Positions 40,941-50,338 are shown, counted from the first letter of the stretch. The stretch is 64,000 nt of DNA from Deinococcus ruber (GCF_014648095.1 NZ_BMQL01000018.1:1-64000), one strand, 5' to 3'. The notes: generated by a model from the letters alone, not told the origin. Made by a program: numbers and translations.

Positions 40941-42057
40941 CCAAGTGATCCGGCGAAGTGTGCTCCTGAGCAGCCTCTTGGTGCTGACGCCCGGTGTGCG
41001 GGCCGACCCCACGCCGATTACTGCTGGGACGGGCGCATCAGTGACGGACAGCGACCCGCTGACCGGCGCGTTGGGCGCGCTGGACAACGCCACGAATACC
41101 TTTTCGGACATCGACAGCACCATCAGCATGCTGAGCAGCGCGATTGACATGTTGTCGGGCATTCCGGTGATCGGGCAGATCGCCATGATGATCAAACCGG
41201 TGCTCAACACGTACCTGGATTTCAAAACGATGGCGCAACCGCTGTTTGACGCGATGACGACCGGGCGGCAATACCTACAGCGGGCCATCGACACCAAGAA
41301 TTCCATTCAGAATCTGTTTGCCAGTAGCAGTTTCAGCGACGGCGTGAACAACATCAATAACCTGGTGAATCAGATGGGCGGATTGGTAAACCTGCCCGCC
41401 TCGGCGCGGACCATCGATCCGAACGATCCAGCCACCAGTATGCAGCCGGTGTTGGCCGCCGCGGACGCCCGGATCGCGGAGGTCCATCAGGGAAAGAATG
41501 CGGCCAAAGCGGCTGGGGACACCACCACCTACCGGTATCTGTCCCAAAAAGAAAACGAGCTGCGCCGGCTGCGGGGGCAGTTGAATCTCGCCGGGCAGTC
41601 CGCCGCTGCGGAGGCGAGCAGCAAGAAGCTGGTCACCTCCGCTGCCACCAACGCGGCGAAAACGGCGACCGATACCACGGAGTTCGCCTCGGCCCTCCAG
41701 GCCACCAAGAGTGCGGAAGGTGCGATCAAAGCGCTCGGCACCGTCGCACTGGAAACCATGAACGCCCAGTCAGCCGGCTTCTCCACCCTCAGTCAGCAGC
41801 TCGCGCTGATCAGCAAACAGCAGACCATCACCAACGAGCAGGGCGACCAGCTGCTGCAGCACTTCCAGGCGCAACAGAGTGAGCAGAACGCCAAGAACCG
41901 CATGGCGTTGGACGCGGCGGCCGAGCGGCGGCAGCAGGACTACACCTCGATGCTCAACCGGGTGAACTCCTTGGCGGACGGCATGGGGCAGACCATGAAG
42001 CCGGACCCCACCCGGGTCACGGACGTGCATGATCTGATGCAGGGGAACGTCCCGTGA
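40930..42057 (+). CDS. VirB5/TrbJ-like periplasmic T4SS protein
   Basis: A 375-residue protein with a Sec signal peptide (VIRRSVLLSSLLVLTPGVRA) and a mostly helical, coiled-coil mature region, rich in Gln/Asn/Ala (for example SQQLALISKQQTITNEQGDQ). VirB5/TrbJ proteins have this form and lie between VirB4 and VirB6, exactly as here. They cap the pilus or contact the recipient. Its start overlaps virB4 by 11 nt and its stop overlaps the next start (GTGA). Confidence 0.75.
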   Translation: MRPNQVIRRSVLLSSLLVLTPGVRADPTPITAGTGASVTDSDPLTGALGALDNATNTFSDIDSTISMLSSAIDMLSGIPVIGQIAMMIKPVLNTYLDFKTMAQPLFDAMTTGRQYLQRAIDTKNSIQNLFASSSFSDGVNNINNLVNQMGGLVNLPASARTIDPNDPATSMQPVLAAADARIAEVHQGKNAAKAAGDTTTYRYLSQKENELRRLRGQLNLAGQSAAAEASSKKLVTSAATNAAKTATDTTEFASALQATKSAEGAIKALGTVALETMNAQSAGFSTLSQQLALISKQQTITNEQGDQLLQHFQAQQSEQNAKNRMALDAAAERRQQDYTSMLNRVNSLADGMGQTMKPDPTRVTDVHDLMQGNVP

Positions 42058-44444
42058 AGGCGTCCAGCGTTTGGCGCACGTTGCTGGCCCTTGTGGTCGT
42101 TTCCGGCGTTGGGGCGGCGCTCGCGGCGGGCCTTCCGGCAGAGTGCAACGTCGATCCGTCCCCGGCCGGGAATCTGACGCTGACAGCGTTCCTGCCGAAT
42201 GCGCCGTGCATGTTGGCGGAAACCACACTGACGTGGGGACAGTGGGGCTTGTGGAAGGCCATCGCGAGTGTCGGCGTGACGTTGTGCTGGGCGCTGTTCA
42301 TCTGGAAGGCGGTGCTGCTCGGCATGACCGGCAAGATCGAACAGGCGGCCATGCCGCTGATGCTGACCATTGCCATGACCGGCATCGTCGGCCCCGCCGC
42401 GCTGGGGAAAGGCGTGTTGCCAGAGTTGCAGGCGCAGGGACTGTCGGCGTTTAACAGTATTTATATGGCGGCGTCCGGGGTGGGGAACTCGGCGTTGTCG
42501 AACGGCCCGATGAGTGTGAAGGCCAAGACCGCTAAGCTCGGGCAGAACATCGCCCTGCTGATTGCGCGGGCGTCGTATGCGACGGATATTGAGGCGCATA
42601 TCCAGGCCATTTCGGCGGGGACCGAGCCGGGGAACATCGCTGATCCGAACCTGGTATCGACGCTGTATTCCCAGCGGGTACAGCAGGATAACGCCGCCGC
42701 GACGAGTCTCTTCGATCCCAATACCGCCGTGTTCAACATCGGGTATCTGTTGCTATACGGTCTGTTCGCGGTGTTCGCGGCGGTGATCGCGACGATTGGG
42801 GTGACGCTGCAACTGGCGCTGCTGATGCTGCCGATTGCGCTGGCCTTGCTGCCGAGCGGGAAGTACAGCCCAGTGGCGATGATCGGCGCGACGTACCTGG
42901 CCGGACTGCTGACCGTCGTGGTGATGCCGCTGATGGTGTCGACGGTCGCGATGATCGGGCTAAGCATTCCAGCGGACCGTCTGACGCCGGTCGTGACGAC
43001 GATGAATGCAGATGTGAAGGCGAATCTGGAGCATTACCAGGCGACCATCCAGACGGGGTGTGACTGGTCCGATATCGGGTGCAGCATTGACAAAACCGTG
43101 ATCTCGCCGATCAAGACGGATCTGGCGACCTTCAAGGAGTTGTTGTCGCAGGTGTTGTTGGCGTTTGCCGCGACGCTGGTGGGATTGGGGGTCGCGACGT
43201 CGATTCTGCGGCGACCGCCCGCGTTCCTGAGTTCGTTGCTGAATATCGCGGGCGGGGGTGAGTCGAGTGGCGTGCCGACGAACGCGCTGTCGGCTGGGTT
43301 GCGGATGATGGCGGGTGGTCAGATGATGCAGCAGTTGGTGCAGCGCGGCATGGCGGGTACGCAGGCTGCGCAGCGTGTGGCAGCAGCGGGACGGGGAAGT
43401 GCGTCCGGGAGTGCAGGTGCTGGTGGGGCGAGTGGCGGAGGGGGTGGTCCAAGCGGCGTAGGGGGCGGGAGTGGGGCGCCCAGTCCGACCGTCAACACCA
43501 GCAGTGCCGGTGCGGCGAGCGCGCCCATGAGCAGCGGGAGTGGCACGGTGCCGCCGCCGAGCGCGAGTGGCGCCGGAGCCGGAGGGTCGTCGTTCACGCA
43601 GTCGTATGCGGCTGCTCGGCAGCGAGGGGCGGGCACGTGGGCGGCGACAGCCGCTGCGAGGCTGGAATCGAGTGTGGTGCCGCGTGTTGCCGCCGCGCCG
43701 GGTGCGGCAGCGGCCCATCTACGTGGGGTGGCGCAGGGTGCCAGGGCGGCAGCCACGACGAAGGTCTGGGATTCGGCGTTGGGTCAGGGTGGGAATGAGC
43801 GCGTCCAGGCCGCGTGGAGCACGGTCAAAGCAACCCAGCAGGCCGATCCTGGGCGGCCCACCCCGGCCCCGCCTGCGAATGTGGATGACAACGAATTGTA
43901 TGGGAAGGGTCAGGGGCGGCCCAGGACCAATCAGCAGCTCGTGACGCCGGCCACTGCGGGGAGTGCGCAGGCAAGCGCGACGACCCGTCAGCACAGTGTG
44001 ACCCGGGGTGCCCGAGCGGCGACCGTGCGGGCCACGCCTGTTCCCGTGCCTGCCCCCGCGCCCACACCGGTTCCAGCGTCCACCGCAGCTGCACCCGCTC
44101 GCGTGGCGACCGCAGCGGCCAGTCGGAAGGTCCCAGGTGTCACAACCTCGACGTCGATGCCACCTGCTGCCGCGCCAGTTCCTGCGCCGGTCGCGTCCCC
44201 TGTGGCGGCTCCAGCGCCTGCACCTGTTGCAGCCGTGTCGCCATCTCGGGCGTCGGTGTCCGCCAGTCGGAACGTGGGCGGCGTGTCGACGTCCGCCCCA
44301 GCACCCGCGCCAGTTCCGACGCCCACTGCCAGTGCGCCCGTCGTCACGCCTCCTTCACCTGCCCCACTCACCCCGCCGCCCAATCGCAATGAAGTGGCAC
44401 GTGCACGCCTGGTCACGCCCAAGCAGCCGGAAGGCGAAGGATGA
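42054..44444 (+). CDS. VirB6/TrbL-like polytopic T4SS protein
   Basis: 796 residues: signal peptide, two Cys near the start of the mature region, then about six membrane helices between residues 60 and 390 (for example MPLMLTIAMTGIVGPAAL, LLLYGLFAVFAAVIATIGV, LAFAATLVGLGVATSIL), and a 400-residue Gly/Ala/Pro/Ser-rich cytoplasmic tail. This is the TrbL/VirB6 plan, forming the inner-membrane pore. GTG 42054 overlaps the preceding stop. The long low-complexity tail is typical of extended VirB6 proteins. Confidence 0.85.
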   Translation: MKASSVWRTLLALVVVSGVGAALAAGLPAECNVDPSPAGNLTLTAFLPNAPCMLAETTLTWGQWGLWKAIASVGVTLCWALFIWKAVLLGMTGKIEQAAMPLMLTIAMTGIVGPAALGKGVLPELQAQGLSAFNSIYMAASGVGNSALSNGPMSVKAKTAKLGQNIALLIARASYATDIEAHIQAISAGTEPGNIADPNLVSTLYSQRVQQDNAAATSLFDPNTAVFNIGYLLLYGLFAVFAAVIATIGVTLQLALLMLPIALALLPSGKYSPVAMIGATYLAGLLTVVVMPLMVSTVAMIGLSIPADRLTPVVTTMNADVKANLEHYQATIQTGCDWSDIGCSIDKTVISPIKTDLATFKELLSQVLLAFAATLVGLGVATSILRRPPAFLSSLLNIAGGGESSGVPTNALSAGLRMMAGGQMMQQLVQRGMAGTQAAQRVAAAGRGSASGSAGAGGASGGGGGPSGVGGGSGAPSPTVNTSSAGAASAPMSSGSGTVPPPSASGAGAGGSSFTQSYAAARQRGAGTWAATAAARLESSVVPRVAAAPGAAAAHLRGVAQGARAAATTKVWDSALGQGGNERVQAAWSTVKATQQADPGRPTPAPPANVDDNELYGKGQGRPRTNQQLVTPATAGSAQASATTRQHSVTRGARAATVRATPVPVPAPAPTPVPASTAAAPARVATAAASRKVPGVTTSTSMPPAAAPVPAPVASPVAAPAPAPVAAVSPSRASVSASRNVGGVSTSAPAPAPVPTPTASAPVVTPPSPAPLTPPPNRNEVARARLVTPKQPEGEG

Positions 44445-44626
44445 CGCCCATCGTGTGGCGAACGCGGGCAGGCGCGGTGTCTGTTCCCACCCCTTCCCCT
44501 GATCGAGCCCCCATCACGTCAGGTTGCGTGAGACGGGAACGCTCGCCTGCGCCGCTGATCGTGTCACTCTTCGTGTGGCGTGCCCGTTGCCTCGCTTCCC
44601 CTAGACCGCGGCGGGCGGAGCCATGA
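44441..44626 (+). CDS. Small hypothetical protein between trbL and virD4
   Basis: A 61-residue Arg/Pro/Ala-rich product with one short hydrophobic stretch (LIVSLFVWRA). Both ends overlap neighbours in ATGA fashion (start 44441, stop 44626), so ribosomes could pass from trbL through it to virD4. It may be a bona fide small protein or simply a translational bridge; composition alone does not decide. Confidence 0.45.
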   Translation: MTPIVWRTRAGAVSVPTPSPDRAPITSGCVRRERSPAPLIVSLFVWRARCLASPRPRRAEP

Positions 44627-47466
44627 GTGTCGCGACGCAGCCAGCGGCGATGCCGACCCGGCCAGCGGCGATGCCCGCCAGTCCGGTGATGATCGCCTTT
44701 TTGATGAGCACGGGGATCGCGCTGTCGATGCTGTTCATGCAGATCAGTGACGTCGGCCCACAGGCGGCGACGCTGATCGCTCAGCATACCGGCCTCGCCC
44801 GGGCACATGACCTCAAACCGGACGCCTGGGCGTCCATTCTCCTGGCATGCAGTAACGATGTGAAGTGCAGTCCGTGGCTGCATCAGTACCTCGCTGCCGG
44901 GATGGCCGGGTACTGGTTCGCGCTGCTGTTGCCCCTCATCGTCACGCCGCTCGCCGCCAAGTTCTTTCCCAAACCAAGAAAAGTCGCGATGAAGGACCCA
45001 GGGATGGCCCGCTGGGAGATCAAGGCCCGCATGACCCGCTTTCTGACGGGGAACGCCAGCGACGAAGATCCGTTTGTGGCGTTCATGGGCTACCTGAAAG
45101 CGGGGAAGGACGGCGGGAGTTTCGAGACGAAGGATCTGCCGCCGCTGTGGATTCCGCGTGAAATGTGGTGTCAGAATACCTTGGTCTGGGGCGGGATCGG
45201 CAGTGGCAAAACCACTGCGTTCTTTCAGCCGAACATCTTCCTGGCCGCGCATCTGGGACTGAGTTGCGTGGTGTTCGACGTGAAGTGGCCGCAGAAGGAC
45301 AGTGGGTTCTTTGAGACCATCGGATACTGGCATGCGCTGGGCCGCCGGGTGGTGTTGCTGACCCCCTTCGAGGCGTTTGGCGCACGGGTGAACATGCTGC
45401 GGGACGTCCACAGTTTCAGCGACGCGCTGGAGAAGGCAGACGAGGTGTATCCGCCGCCGGAATTTCAGGTGGAGCGCGGGCAGCACTACAACGATAAGAA
45501 GCGCTTCGGCATCGCAGCCTTCATCTGGCTGCTGCGTACCGAATTAGGGGATGACGCCACCATGCGGCACGTGCTGGACTACGCGATGATGCCCGAAGAC
45601 CGGCTGATGAGCTGGATTGAGCAAGCGCGGGACGAGCAGGCCAAGTCGATCCTGCTGGGCTACCATGACGCCGGACAGACAGCCTTCTCCGAAACGCGCA
45701 ACGGCATCATTTCGGCCCTGAAGATCTTCTTCAACGCTTCGGTCGTACACGCCACCAGCGGGAATCGCGAAGACACTGTGGACCTGGAGGAATGCTTCCG
45801 GCAGCCGACGCTGATCGTGGTGGGGATCAACGGGGAGAACAACCTGGACGGCAGCGGCGAGGTGCTGTTTCGGCTCTACAAGCGGCTGATCGACCGGGCG
45901 GCCATGCGGGTGGCCAGAGAGCAGGGCGGGAAGCTCTGGCGGCATCTGGCGATCTTTCTGGACGAGAAGGCCAATATTGGGCGACTGAACTACATGATTC
46001 GTTCGATGTCGCTGCTGCGGAGCTTTAACATCTCGCACCATCTGGGGATTCAGAACGAAGCGCAGAACGAACTGGTGGATGGGGAGCTGTACTGGAAGGC
46101 GATGTCGACCAACGTGATTGCCCGGACGATCATGTTCCCGAGAGGCATCACGGGCGAGGACGCCATCAAGATTTCGGACACCATCGGGAAGACCACGGCC
46201 TCGGCAGTCACGGTTGGGGGGAGCCGGGGGCTGTCCCCATTGGGGATGGAAGGGAGCAACCAAGCGAGCGCGAGTCTGACACCGCTGCATCTGTTGTCGA
46301 CGGAGGAGTTTCCGGACTTCAGTCTGGGGGAAGCAGTGGTGAAGATGAACGGGCAGCATCCAATTCGGGTGCAGCTGGTGCCGATGAACATGCCGTATGT
46401 GCAGGGAACGGGCCTGAAGCCCAAGCAACATCCGAATGTGCTGTACCAGCTGTACCATGAAACGCTGCAGCAGTGTCCTGGTGGGCTGATCAAGTACACG
46501 AACCAGATCATCCGCGACGGCCTGCTGGTGGGGAGTCCGAAGAAGGTCGCAGCCACCCCGAAGCCTGTGGCGGTGCACCCTGGGATGGCAGCCGTGAGTG
46601 GTCCAGTGGCGGGCGTGGCAGCCGGTGCGCCACGCCCAAGTGATCCGGCGGTGCCTGTTGCCGCACCTGGAGCAACGATTTCTGCTCAGCCGGGAGCGGC
46701 GGTCCCCCACACGCCTCCGGTGACGGCCCCCAAGGTGGTGGTGGCGCCGGTCAGCTCGAACGCCAATCTGAGTGTGGACGACGCCTACAGGTGGGTGCAG
46801 GCGTGTATGGACGCCTTCGTGGAGATCACGCTGTTGCAGCCGGATCAGACGGTGAGTGTGCGGGTGGATAAGCTCGATCCGGCGGCTGTGAACAGCGAAG
46901 CGGCGGTGTCGCGGCTGTTTATTGGCGGGCTGGTGGAGCTGAATCGCACGCGGATGGACGCGCATCTGTCGTCCCGCGCACAGAAAGCGCTGCCGTCCGC
47001 GTTGCTGGACGCGTTGGTGGAGTATGTGGATGCTCGGCCGACGTATGCGTGGTTGCAGGTGAATGCGGCAGCGGTCGACGGAACGCCAGAGCGAGAGCAG
47101 CATGTGCAGCAGTGTGAAGCGCAGGCGAGCGAGCCGCTCAAAGCGGTCGCGCAACTCGAAGGTGGGTTTCTGCTGTGTCCAAGGATGGTGACGCGGGAGA
47201 TGTTCCGGGCGTCTGGGACGCTGCGGTTTGCCCAGCGCCGGGTGGGCACGCGGGATCTGGATTTGATTCCGGTGAGCAGCTGGGCAGACACCGCGCAGGC
47301 CGTGCGGGCCGCACGGGCAACGCCAGAAGAAATCGTGTCAGGGCAATCGAAGCCGGATGGTCGGCGCAGTCGCAAGAAGAACACCGAGGCGCTGATCAAC
47401 GCGGTGTTAGTGACGCAGGAGCCGTTGTTACTGCCTCAGTCGCCCGCCGCACCGGAATCACCATGA
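44623..47466 (+). CDS. virD4: VirD4/TraG-family coupling protein
   Basis: 947 residues. Two N-terminal membrane helices (about 22-42 and 96-118), then the P-loop ATPase: Walker A WGGIGSGKTT (about 188-197) and Walker B LAIFLDEKANIG (about 442-453) with the GIQNEAQNEL region behind, as in TraG/VirD4 proteins that hand DNA-protein substrates to the secretion channel. Residues about 640-947 form an extra part: a Pro/Ala/Val linker and a folded, TraD/TraG-unlike domain of unknown role, perhaps for substrate choice. ATG 44623 overlaps the preceding stop. Confidence 0.93.
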   Translation: MSVATQPAAMPTRPAAMPASPVMIAFLMSTGIALSMLFMQISDVGPQAATLIAQHTGLARAHDLKPDAWASILLACSNDVKCSPWLHQYLAAGMAGYWFALLLPLIVTPLAAKFFPKPRKVAMKDPGMARWEIKARMTRFLTGNASDEDPFVAFMGYLKAGKDGGSFETKDLPPLWIPREMWCQNTLVWGGIGSGKTTAFFQPNIFLAAHLGLSCVVFDVKWPQKDSGFFETIGYWHALGRRVVLLTPFEAFGARVNMLRDVHSFSDALEKADEVYPPPEFQVERGQHYNDKKRFGIAAFIWLLRTELGDDATMRHVLDYAMMPEDRLMSWIEQARDEQAKSILLGYHDAGQTAFSETRNGIISALKIFFNASVVHATSGNREDTVDLEECFRQPTLIVVGINGENNLDGSGEVLFRLYKRLIDRAAMRVAREQGGKLWRHLAIFLDEKANIGRLNYMIRSMSLLRSFNISHHLGIQNEAQNELVDGELYWKAMSTNVIARTIMFPRGITGEDAIKISDTIGKTTASAVTVGGSRGLSPLGMEGSNQASASLTPLHLLSTEEFPDFSLGEAVVKMNGQHPIRVQLVPMNMPYVQGTGLKPKQHPNVLYQLYHETLQQCPGGLIKYTNQIIRDGLLVGSPKKVAATPKPVAVHPGMAAVSGPVAGVAAGAPRPSDPAVPVAAPGATISAQPGAAVPHTPPVTAPKVVVAPVSSNANLSVDDAYRWVQACMDAFVEITLLQPDQTVSVRVDKLDPAAVNSEAAVSRLFIGGLVELNRTRMDAHLSSRAQKALPSALLDALVEYVDARPTYAWLQVNAAAVDGTPEREQHVQQCEAQASEPLKAVAQLEGGFLLCPRMVTREMFRASGTLRFAQRRVGTRDLDLIPVSSWADTAQAVRAARATPEEIVSGQSKPDGRRSRKKNTEALINAVLVTQEPLLLPQSPAAPESP

Positions 47467-47951
47467 CCGCCAGTGGCCTGCGGTTTGATTTTGAAGGAAT
47501 CTGTTGCGTGTGTGGGGTGGCGTCGAGCGACACGAGTGTCTGGCAGCGCTGCCGAGCCTGCCACCAGCAGGAGCAGTGCAACGATGGGCGCAGCACGCGT
47601 CACCTTGATTCAGCCGACAGTAGAACTATGAGCGACATGATTTCCTGCCACATTCGGACGGTCGACGATCACATGCAGGCCCATATTGATGCCCGGCCCC
47701 TGTTCGCACAGGCCACGCCCGCCGAGTTGCGTGAAGTGGAGGCGCACGCCTTCGTGGTGGTGTACCCCGCGTCAGAGGCCGCCGATCATGACGAAGCGCC
47801 CGAAAGTCCGTTGGGGCAGGTGCTGGACTATGCCCTGCAGACGGGCACCGCGATTGAGATGCGCTTCGACCCGGTTGCCTCGCAGTCGTGGATCAATCTG
47901 CACCGCCTGGAGCAGGTGATGGTCGTGCATGGGGGGCAGACCCGCAGTTAA
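47463..47951 (+). CDS. Hypothetical protein with zinc-ribbon start and internal start
   Basis: The frame from ATG 47463 (overlapping the virD4 stop, ATGA) gives 162 residues, with a CxxC...CxxC ribbon (CCVCGVASSDTSVWQRCRAC) in the first 45. A second start at 47628 gives a 107-residue acidic protein (MSDMISCHIRTVDD...) and is preceded by the shared TCACCTTGAT motif exactly 28 nt upstream, so it is probably also used, or is the real one. No family recognised. Confidence 0.6.
   Translation: MTASGLRFDFEGICCVCGVASSDTSVWQRCRACHQQEQCNDGRSTRHLDSADSRTMSDMISCHIRTVDDHMQAHIDARPLFAQATPAELREVEAHAFVVVYPASEAADHDEAPESPLGQVLDYALQTGTAIEMRFDPVASQSWINLHRLEQVMVVHGGQTRS
47600..47627 (+). promoter_or_regulatory. 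TCACCTTGAT leader motif inside an open frame
   Basis: GCGTCACCTTGATTCAGC begins 28 nt before ATG 47628. Confidence 0.65.
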
Positions 47952-48088
47952 CGCGTGTGGCATCGACATCCAACTTCTGTGACAGCAGATCGCTCAGCGC
48001 TCCCGTTCGTCCAGGGAGCGCTGAGTGCATTCAAGGCCAGGTGAATCGCGTGTCAGAGAGCCGTGAGGTGAACTTCGTAGGCTGGGGT

Positions 48089-48310
48089 ATGTTCTATACG
48101 CGAGCGGAACAGACGCGGACGCTGCTGGAGTTGGTCGGGCGAGCAGCGTGTGACCAGAGTGACTTCGATGCCGTGCAGGGCGTGCAAGAGCTGGCGTCGG
48201 CGTATGTACAGGCCGTCGAATTGATAGATGTGGCCGCATTGGAACACATCAACGGCGCGCTGACGGGTTGGCAGCAGCGACTGCGACACCCTCAACTGGT
48301 TCGTCACTGA
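48089..48310 (+). CDS. Small hypothetical protein
   Basis: A 73-residue helical, acidic protein (MFYTRAEQTRTLLELVGRAA), no family recognised. TAGGCT lies 5 nt before the ATG, resembling the leaderless promoters of this plasmid; in-frame GTG codons upstream are less likely. Lies between the T4SS block and the response regulator, tail to tail with the latter. Confidence 0.55.
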   Translation: MFYTRAEQTRTLLELVGRAACDQSDFDAVQGVQELASAYVQAVELIDVAALEHINGALTGWQQRLRHPQLVRH

Positions 48311-48349
48311 GCAGGGGAGCGGTCATGCTCGGACCGGCCTGGAGCAGGG

Positions 48350-48799
48350 TCAGACGCGAGGTGGGAATCGCGCGGCACCCATCCAGAACGCTTCCAGCGC
48401 CTGGATCGCGTCGATGAATTGATCGTACCCGGTGGGCTTCACGAGGTAGCTGCTGGCCTGCCACTGGTAGGCCAACGCGACATCTGTGTCGGCGGCGGAG
48501 GTGGTGAGCATCACCACCGGAATGTGGGTCAGTCCCACGTCCGTTTTGATTTCATGCAACACGTCCAGCCCATTCTTTCTCGGCATATTGATGTCCATCA
48601 GAATCATGTCCGGCAGGACCACGTCTTCAAACGGCGGCTGTTGACGCAGGAAGGCGAGGGCTTCGAGGCCATCCCGGACCAGATGGAGGCGGAAGGAAAG
48701 CCCAGCGGCAGTGAGGGCTTCTTCCAGCGCTTCCTGGATCAGCACGGTGTCGGGTTCGCTATCTTCCACCACTAACAGCTCAATGCCCGGTGCAGTCAT
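48350..48799 (-). CDS. Single-domain response regulator (Rcp1/CheY-like)
   Basis: A 149-residue receiver domain: acidic pair in VVEDSEPD, phosphoacceptor Asp in ILMDINMPRKNG, Thr-Thr in VVMLTTSAA and Lys in SYLVKPTGYDQF. No output domain. Residues and length fit the Rcp1-type regulators paired with phytochrome or hybrid histidine kinases, none of which is in the window. AGGAGG precedes ATG 48799 by 6 nt. It is on the opposite strand to the surrounding transfer genes. Confidence 0.9.
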   Translation of the reverse strand: MTAPGIELLVVEDSEPDTVLIQEALEEALTAAGLSFRLHLVRDGLEALAFLRQQPPFEDVVLPDMILMDINMPRKNGLDVLHEIKTDVGLTHIPVVMLTTSAADTDVALAYQWQASSYLVKPTGYDQFIDAIQALEAFWMGAARFPPRV

Positions 48800-48917
48800 C
48801 GGTTCCTCCTGGGTCAGCCCACGCCTCAACGAGGAACTTGGGTCTATCGGGGCCAAGCTACCACGCACCTTGTCGGGGTGTCAGGGCAACGGTCACGTCC
48901 TGCGGGCGCGCGGCGCG

Positions 48918-48945
48918 TCACCTTGAAGCGTGCCACCGTGAAAGC
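48918..48945 (+). promoter_or_regulatory. TCACCTTGAA leader motif
   Basis: GCGTCACCTTGAAGCG begins 28 nt before ATG 48946; the right half reads CACCGTGAAAGC. Confidence 0.65.
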
Positions 48946-49422
48946 ATGAAACGACTCATGCTGCTGACGACTCTGCTGTGCAGTTCGTTTGCGAATGCCC
49001 AGCGCGCCGCCTCCGTCCTTCAGTCGATTGCCGGCGCCCGCACCGAACTCATCGCGGTGCTGCCGACTGTGGGTCGGCAAGATCTGGCGGTCGCGCTGAA
49101 GGCGGCCGCGGCCAGAGGCACGAAGGTTTTCCTGATTACCGAAGCCGCGAGTGTGCACCGAGGCGGGTATCTGCTGAACGTCTCGCATGGCCCAGACAGT
49201 CTCCGCACCTATTTGTATCGCGGCACCTTGCCGGAGGCGTGGGTGCTGGTGGACAACGCCTGGGTCGCCACAGGTGCGGGACTCGATCAGGAAGGGGCGA
49301 GTGTTCTGGAGGTGTCGCAGGATGCAGCGGTGGTGCAGCGCCTGAACGCTTGGGCGCGGCAGGTCACCCAGGCGGGGCCGATCTCTCGTCCGGACCTGCT
49401 GAAGTTGCACTTCGGAAAGTAA
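48946..49422 (+). CDS. Exported PLD-like-fold protein without catalytic HKD motif
   Basis: 158 residues: signal peptide (MKRLMLLTTLLCSSFANA) and a domain whose strand-helix pattern (TELIAVLPTVGRQDLAVALK, TKVFLITEAASVHRGG, WVLVDNAWVATGAGL) recalls half of a phospholipase D-like nuclease such as the plasmid Nuc proteins. The catalytic HxK is absent (WVLVDNAWV stands where HxKxxxxD is expected), so enzymatic activity is doubtful. It carries the shared leader motif and lies in the transfer region; a structural role in the envelope is possible. Confidence 0.6.
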   Translation: MKRLMLLTTLLCSSFANAQRAASVLQSIAGARTELIAVLPTVGRQDLAVALKAAAARGTKVFLITEAASVHRGGYLLNVSHGPDSLRTYLYRGTLPEAWVLVDNAWVATGAGLDQEGASVLEVSQDAAVVQRLNAWARQVTQAGPISRPDLLKLHFGK

Positions 49423-49433
49423 GCGCAAGGGCG

Positions 49434-49461
49434 TCACCTCGATGCAGAGGAAGCTGAAGGT
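49434..49461 (+). promoter_or_regulatory. TCACCTCGAT leader motif
   Basis: GCGTCACCTCGATGCAGA followed by GGAAGCTGAAGGT; begins 28 nt before ATG 49462. Confidence 0.65.
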
Positions 49462-49860
49462 ATGACCCTTTTTCTTGATCGACTGCTGCTTCGGATGACG
49501 TACCGCTATGAGCTGCTGCTGGGCGGGGTGGTACTGACGCTGGTGTTCTGGCCGATGTACGCCGGACTGCAAGGATTCATGGCGGCGTTCACGGTGTTGC
49601 TGGTGTTGCTCGATGCGCGGAGCACCAGTCAGTTCAAGCGCAACGTGGAGGACGCAACGATGCTTGACGTGCTGTTGGGAAGGATTCCGTTTCGCTATGA
49701 AGTGCTGTGCCTGATCGCCGTCGTGCTGTGGTTGCTGTGGTGGCTGACCGCTGGGGTAACCGGATTTGTACTGGGGTTGGGGATCGTGATGCTGGCGGTG
49801 CGGGCGCGGAGCAGTTCGCAGCTCAAACGCGGCACGGCCTTGACGTTGCAGGATGCCTGA
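49462..49860 (+). CDS. Four-helix membrane protein with internal duplication
   Basis: 132 residues made of two similar halves, each a basic/aromatic start (MTYRYELLL / IPFRYEVLC), two membrane helices, and a polar end (DARSTSQFKRN / RARSSSQLKRG). The duplication suggests a small pore or scaffold. The leader carries the shared motif. Its stop is 1 bp ahead of the transglycosylase start, so they are co-translated. No family recognised. Confidence 0.65.
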   Translation: MTLFLDRLLLRMTYRYELLLGGVVLTLVFWPMYAGLQGFMAAFTVLLVLLDARSTSQFKRNVEDATMLDVLLGRIPFRYEVLCLIAVVLWLLWWLTAGVTGFVLGLGIVMLAVRARSSSQLKRGTALTLQDA

Positions 49861-49861
49861 C

Positions 49862-50338
49862 ATGCGCCGTATCAATCGGTCTCTGGCGCTGCTTCTGTTG
49901 AGTACCGGAACAGCACTGGGGTGTGGGTATGTGCCGGAACCGCTGCTGAAGATCACCCACGCGGCGGAAGTCGCGTATGGGTTACCGCAGGATCTGCTGA
50001 CGTCGCTGGTGTGGGCCGAGTCTCGGTACTGCCCGACCCGCGTGTCGAGTGCTGGGGCACAGGGGCTGGGCCAGTTGATGCCCGGCACCGCGCGGGACAT
50101 GGGCGTGACGCAGGTGTTCGATCCGGTGCAGAACATCTACGGCGCTGCGCGGTACCTGCGCCTTCAGTGGGAAACGTTCCATGATTGGACGTGGGCGCTG
50201 TACGCCTATCACGACGGGCCGAAGAACGCCCGAGCGGGTGTGATCAGTTCTGCGGGGCAGGCGTACAGCGTGTTTGTGTTGGGGACGTATGACGCGATCC
50301 GGCGACAGGGCGGCTTGCAACTGGCGGCCAGTCGATGA
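49862..50338 (+). CDS. Lytic transglycosylase, VirB1-like
   Basis: 158 residues: signal peptide (SLALLLLSTGTALG), then an SLT domain with the catalytic Glu in SLVWAESRYCPTRVSSAGAQ, GLGQLMPGTA, and the later NIYGAARYLRLQ and WALYAYHDGP motifs of lytic transglycosylases. It opens peptidoglycan for the secretion channel. AGGA lies about 9 nt before ATG 49862; ATG 49853 is an alternative. Its stop overlaps the VirB11-like gene (ATGA). Confidence 0.9.
   Translation: MRRINRSLALLLLSTGTALGCGYVPEPLLKITHAAEVAYGLPQDLLTSLVWAESRYCPTRVSSAGAQGLGQLMPGTARDMGVTQVFDPVQNIYGAARYLRLQWETFHDWTWALYAYHDGPKNARAGVISSAGQAYSVFVLGTYDAIRRQGGLQLAASR

Noticed and set aside
45544..47154. Minus-strand frame of 536 codons
   Set aside because: Shadow of virD4; His/Arg/Gln-rich and without domains.
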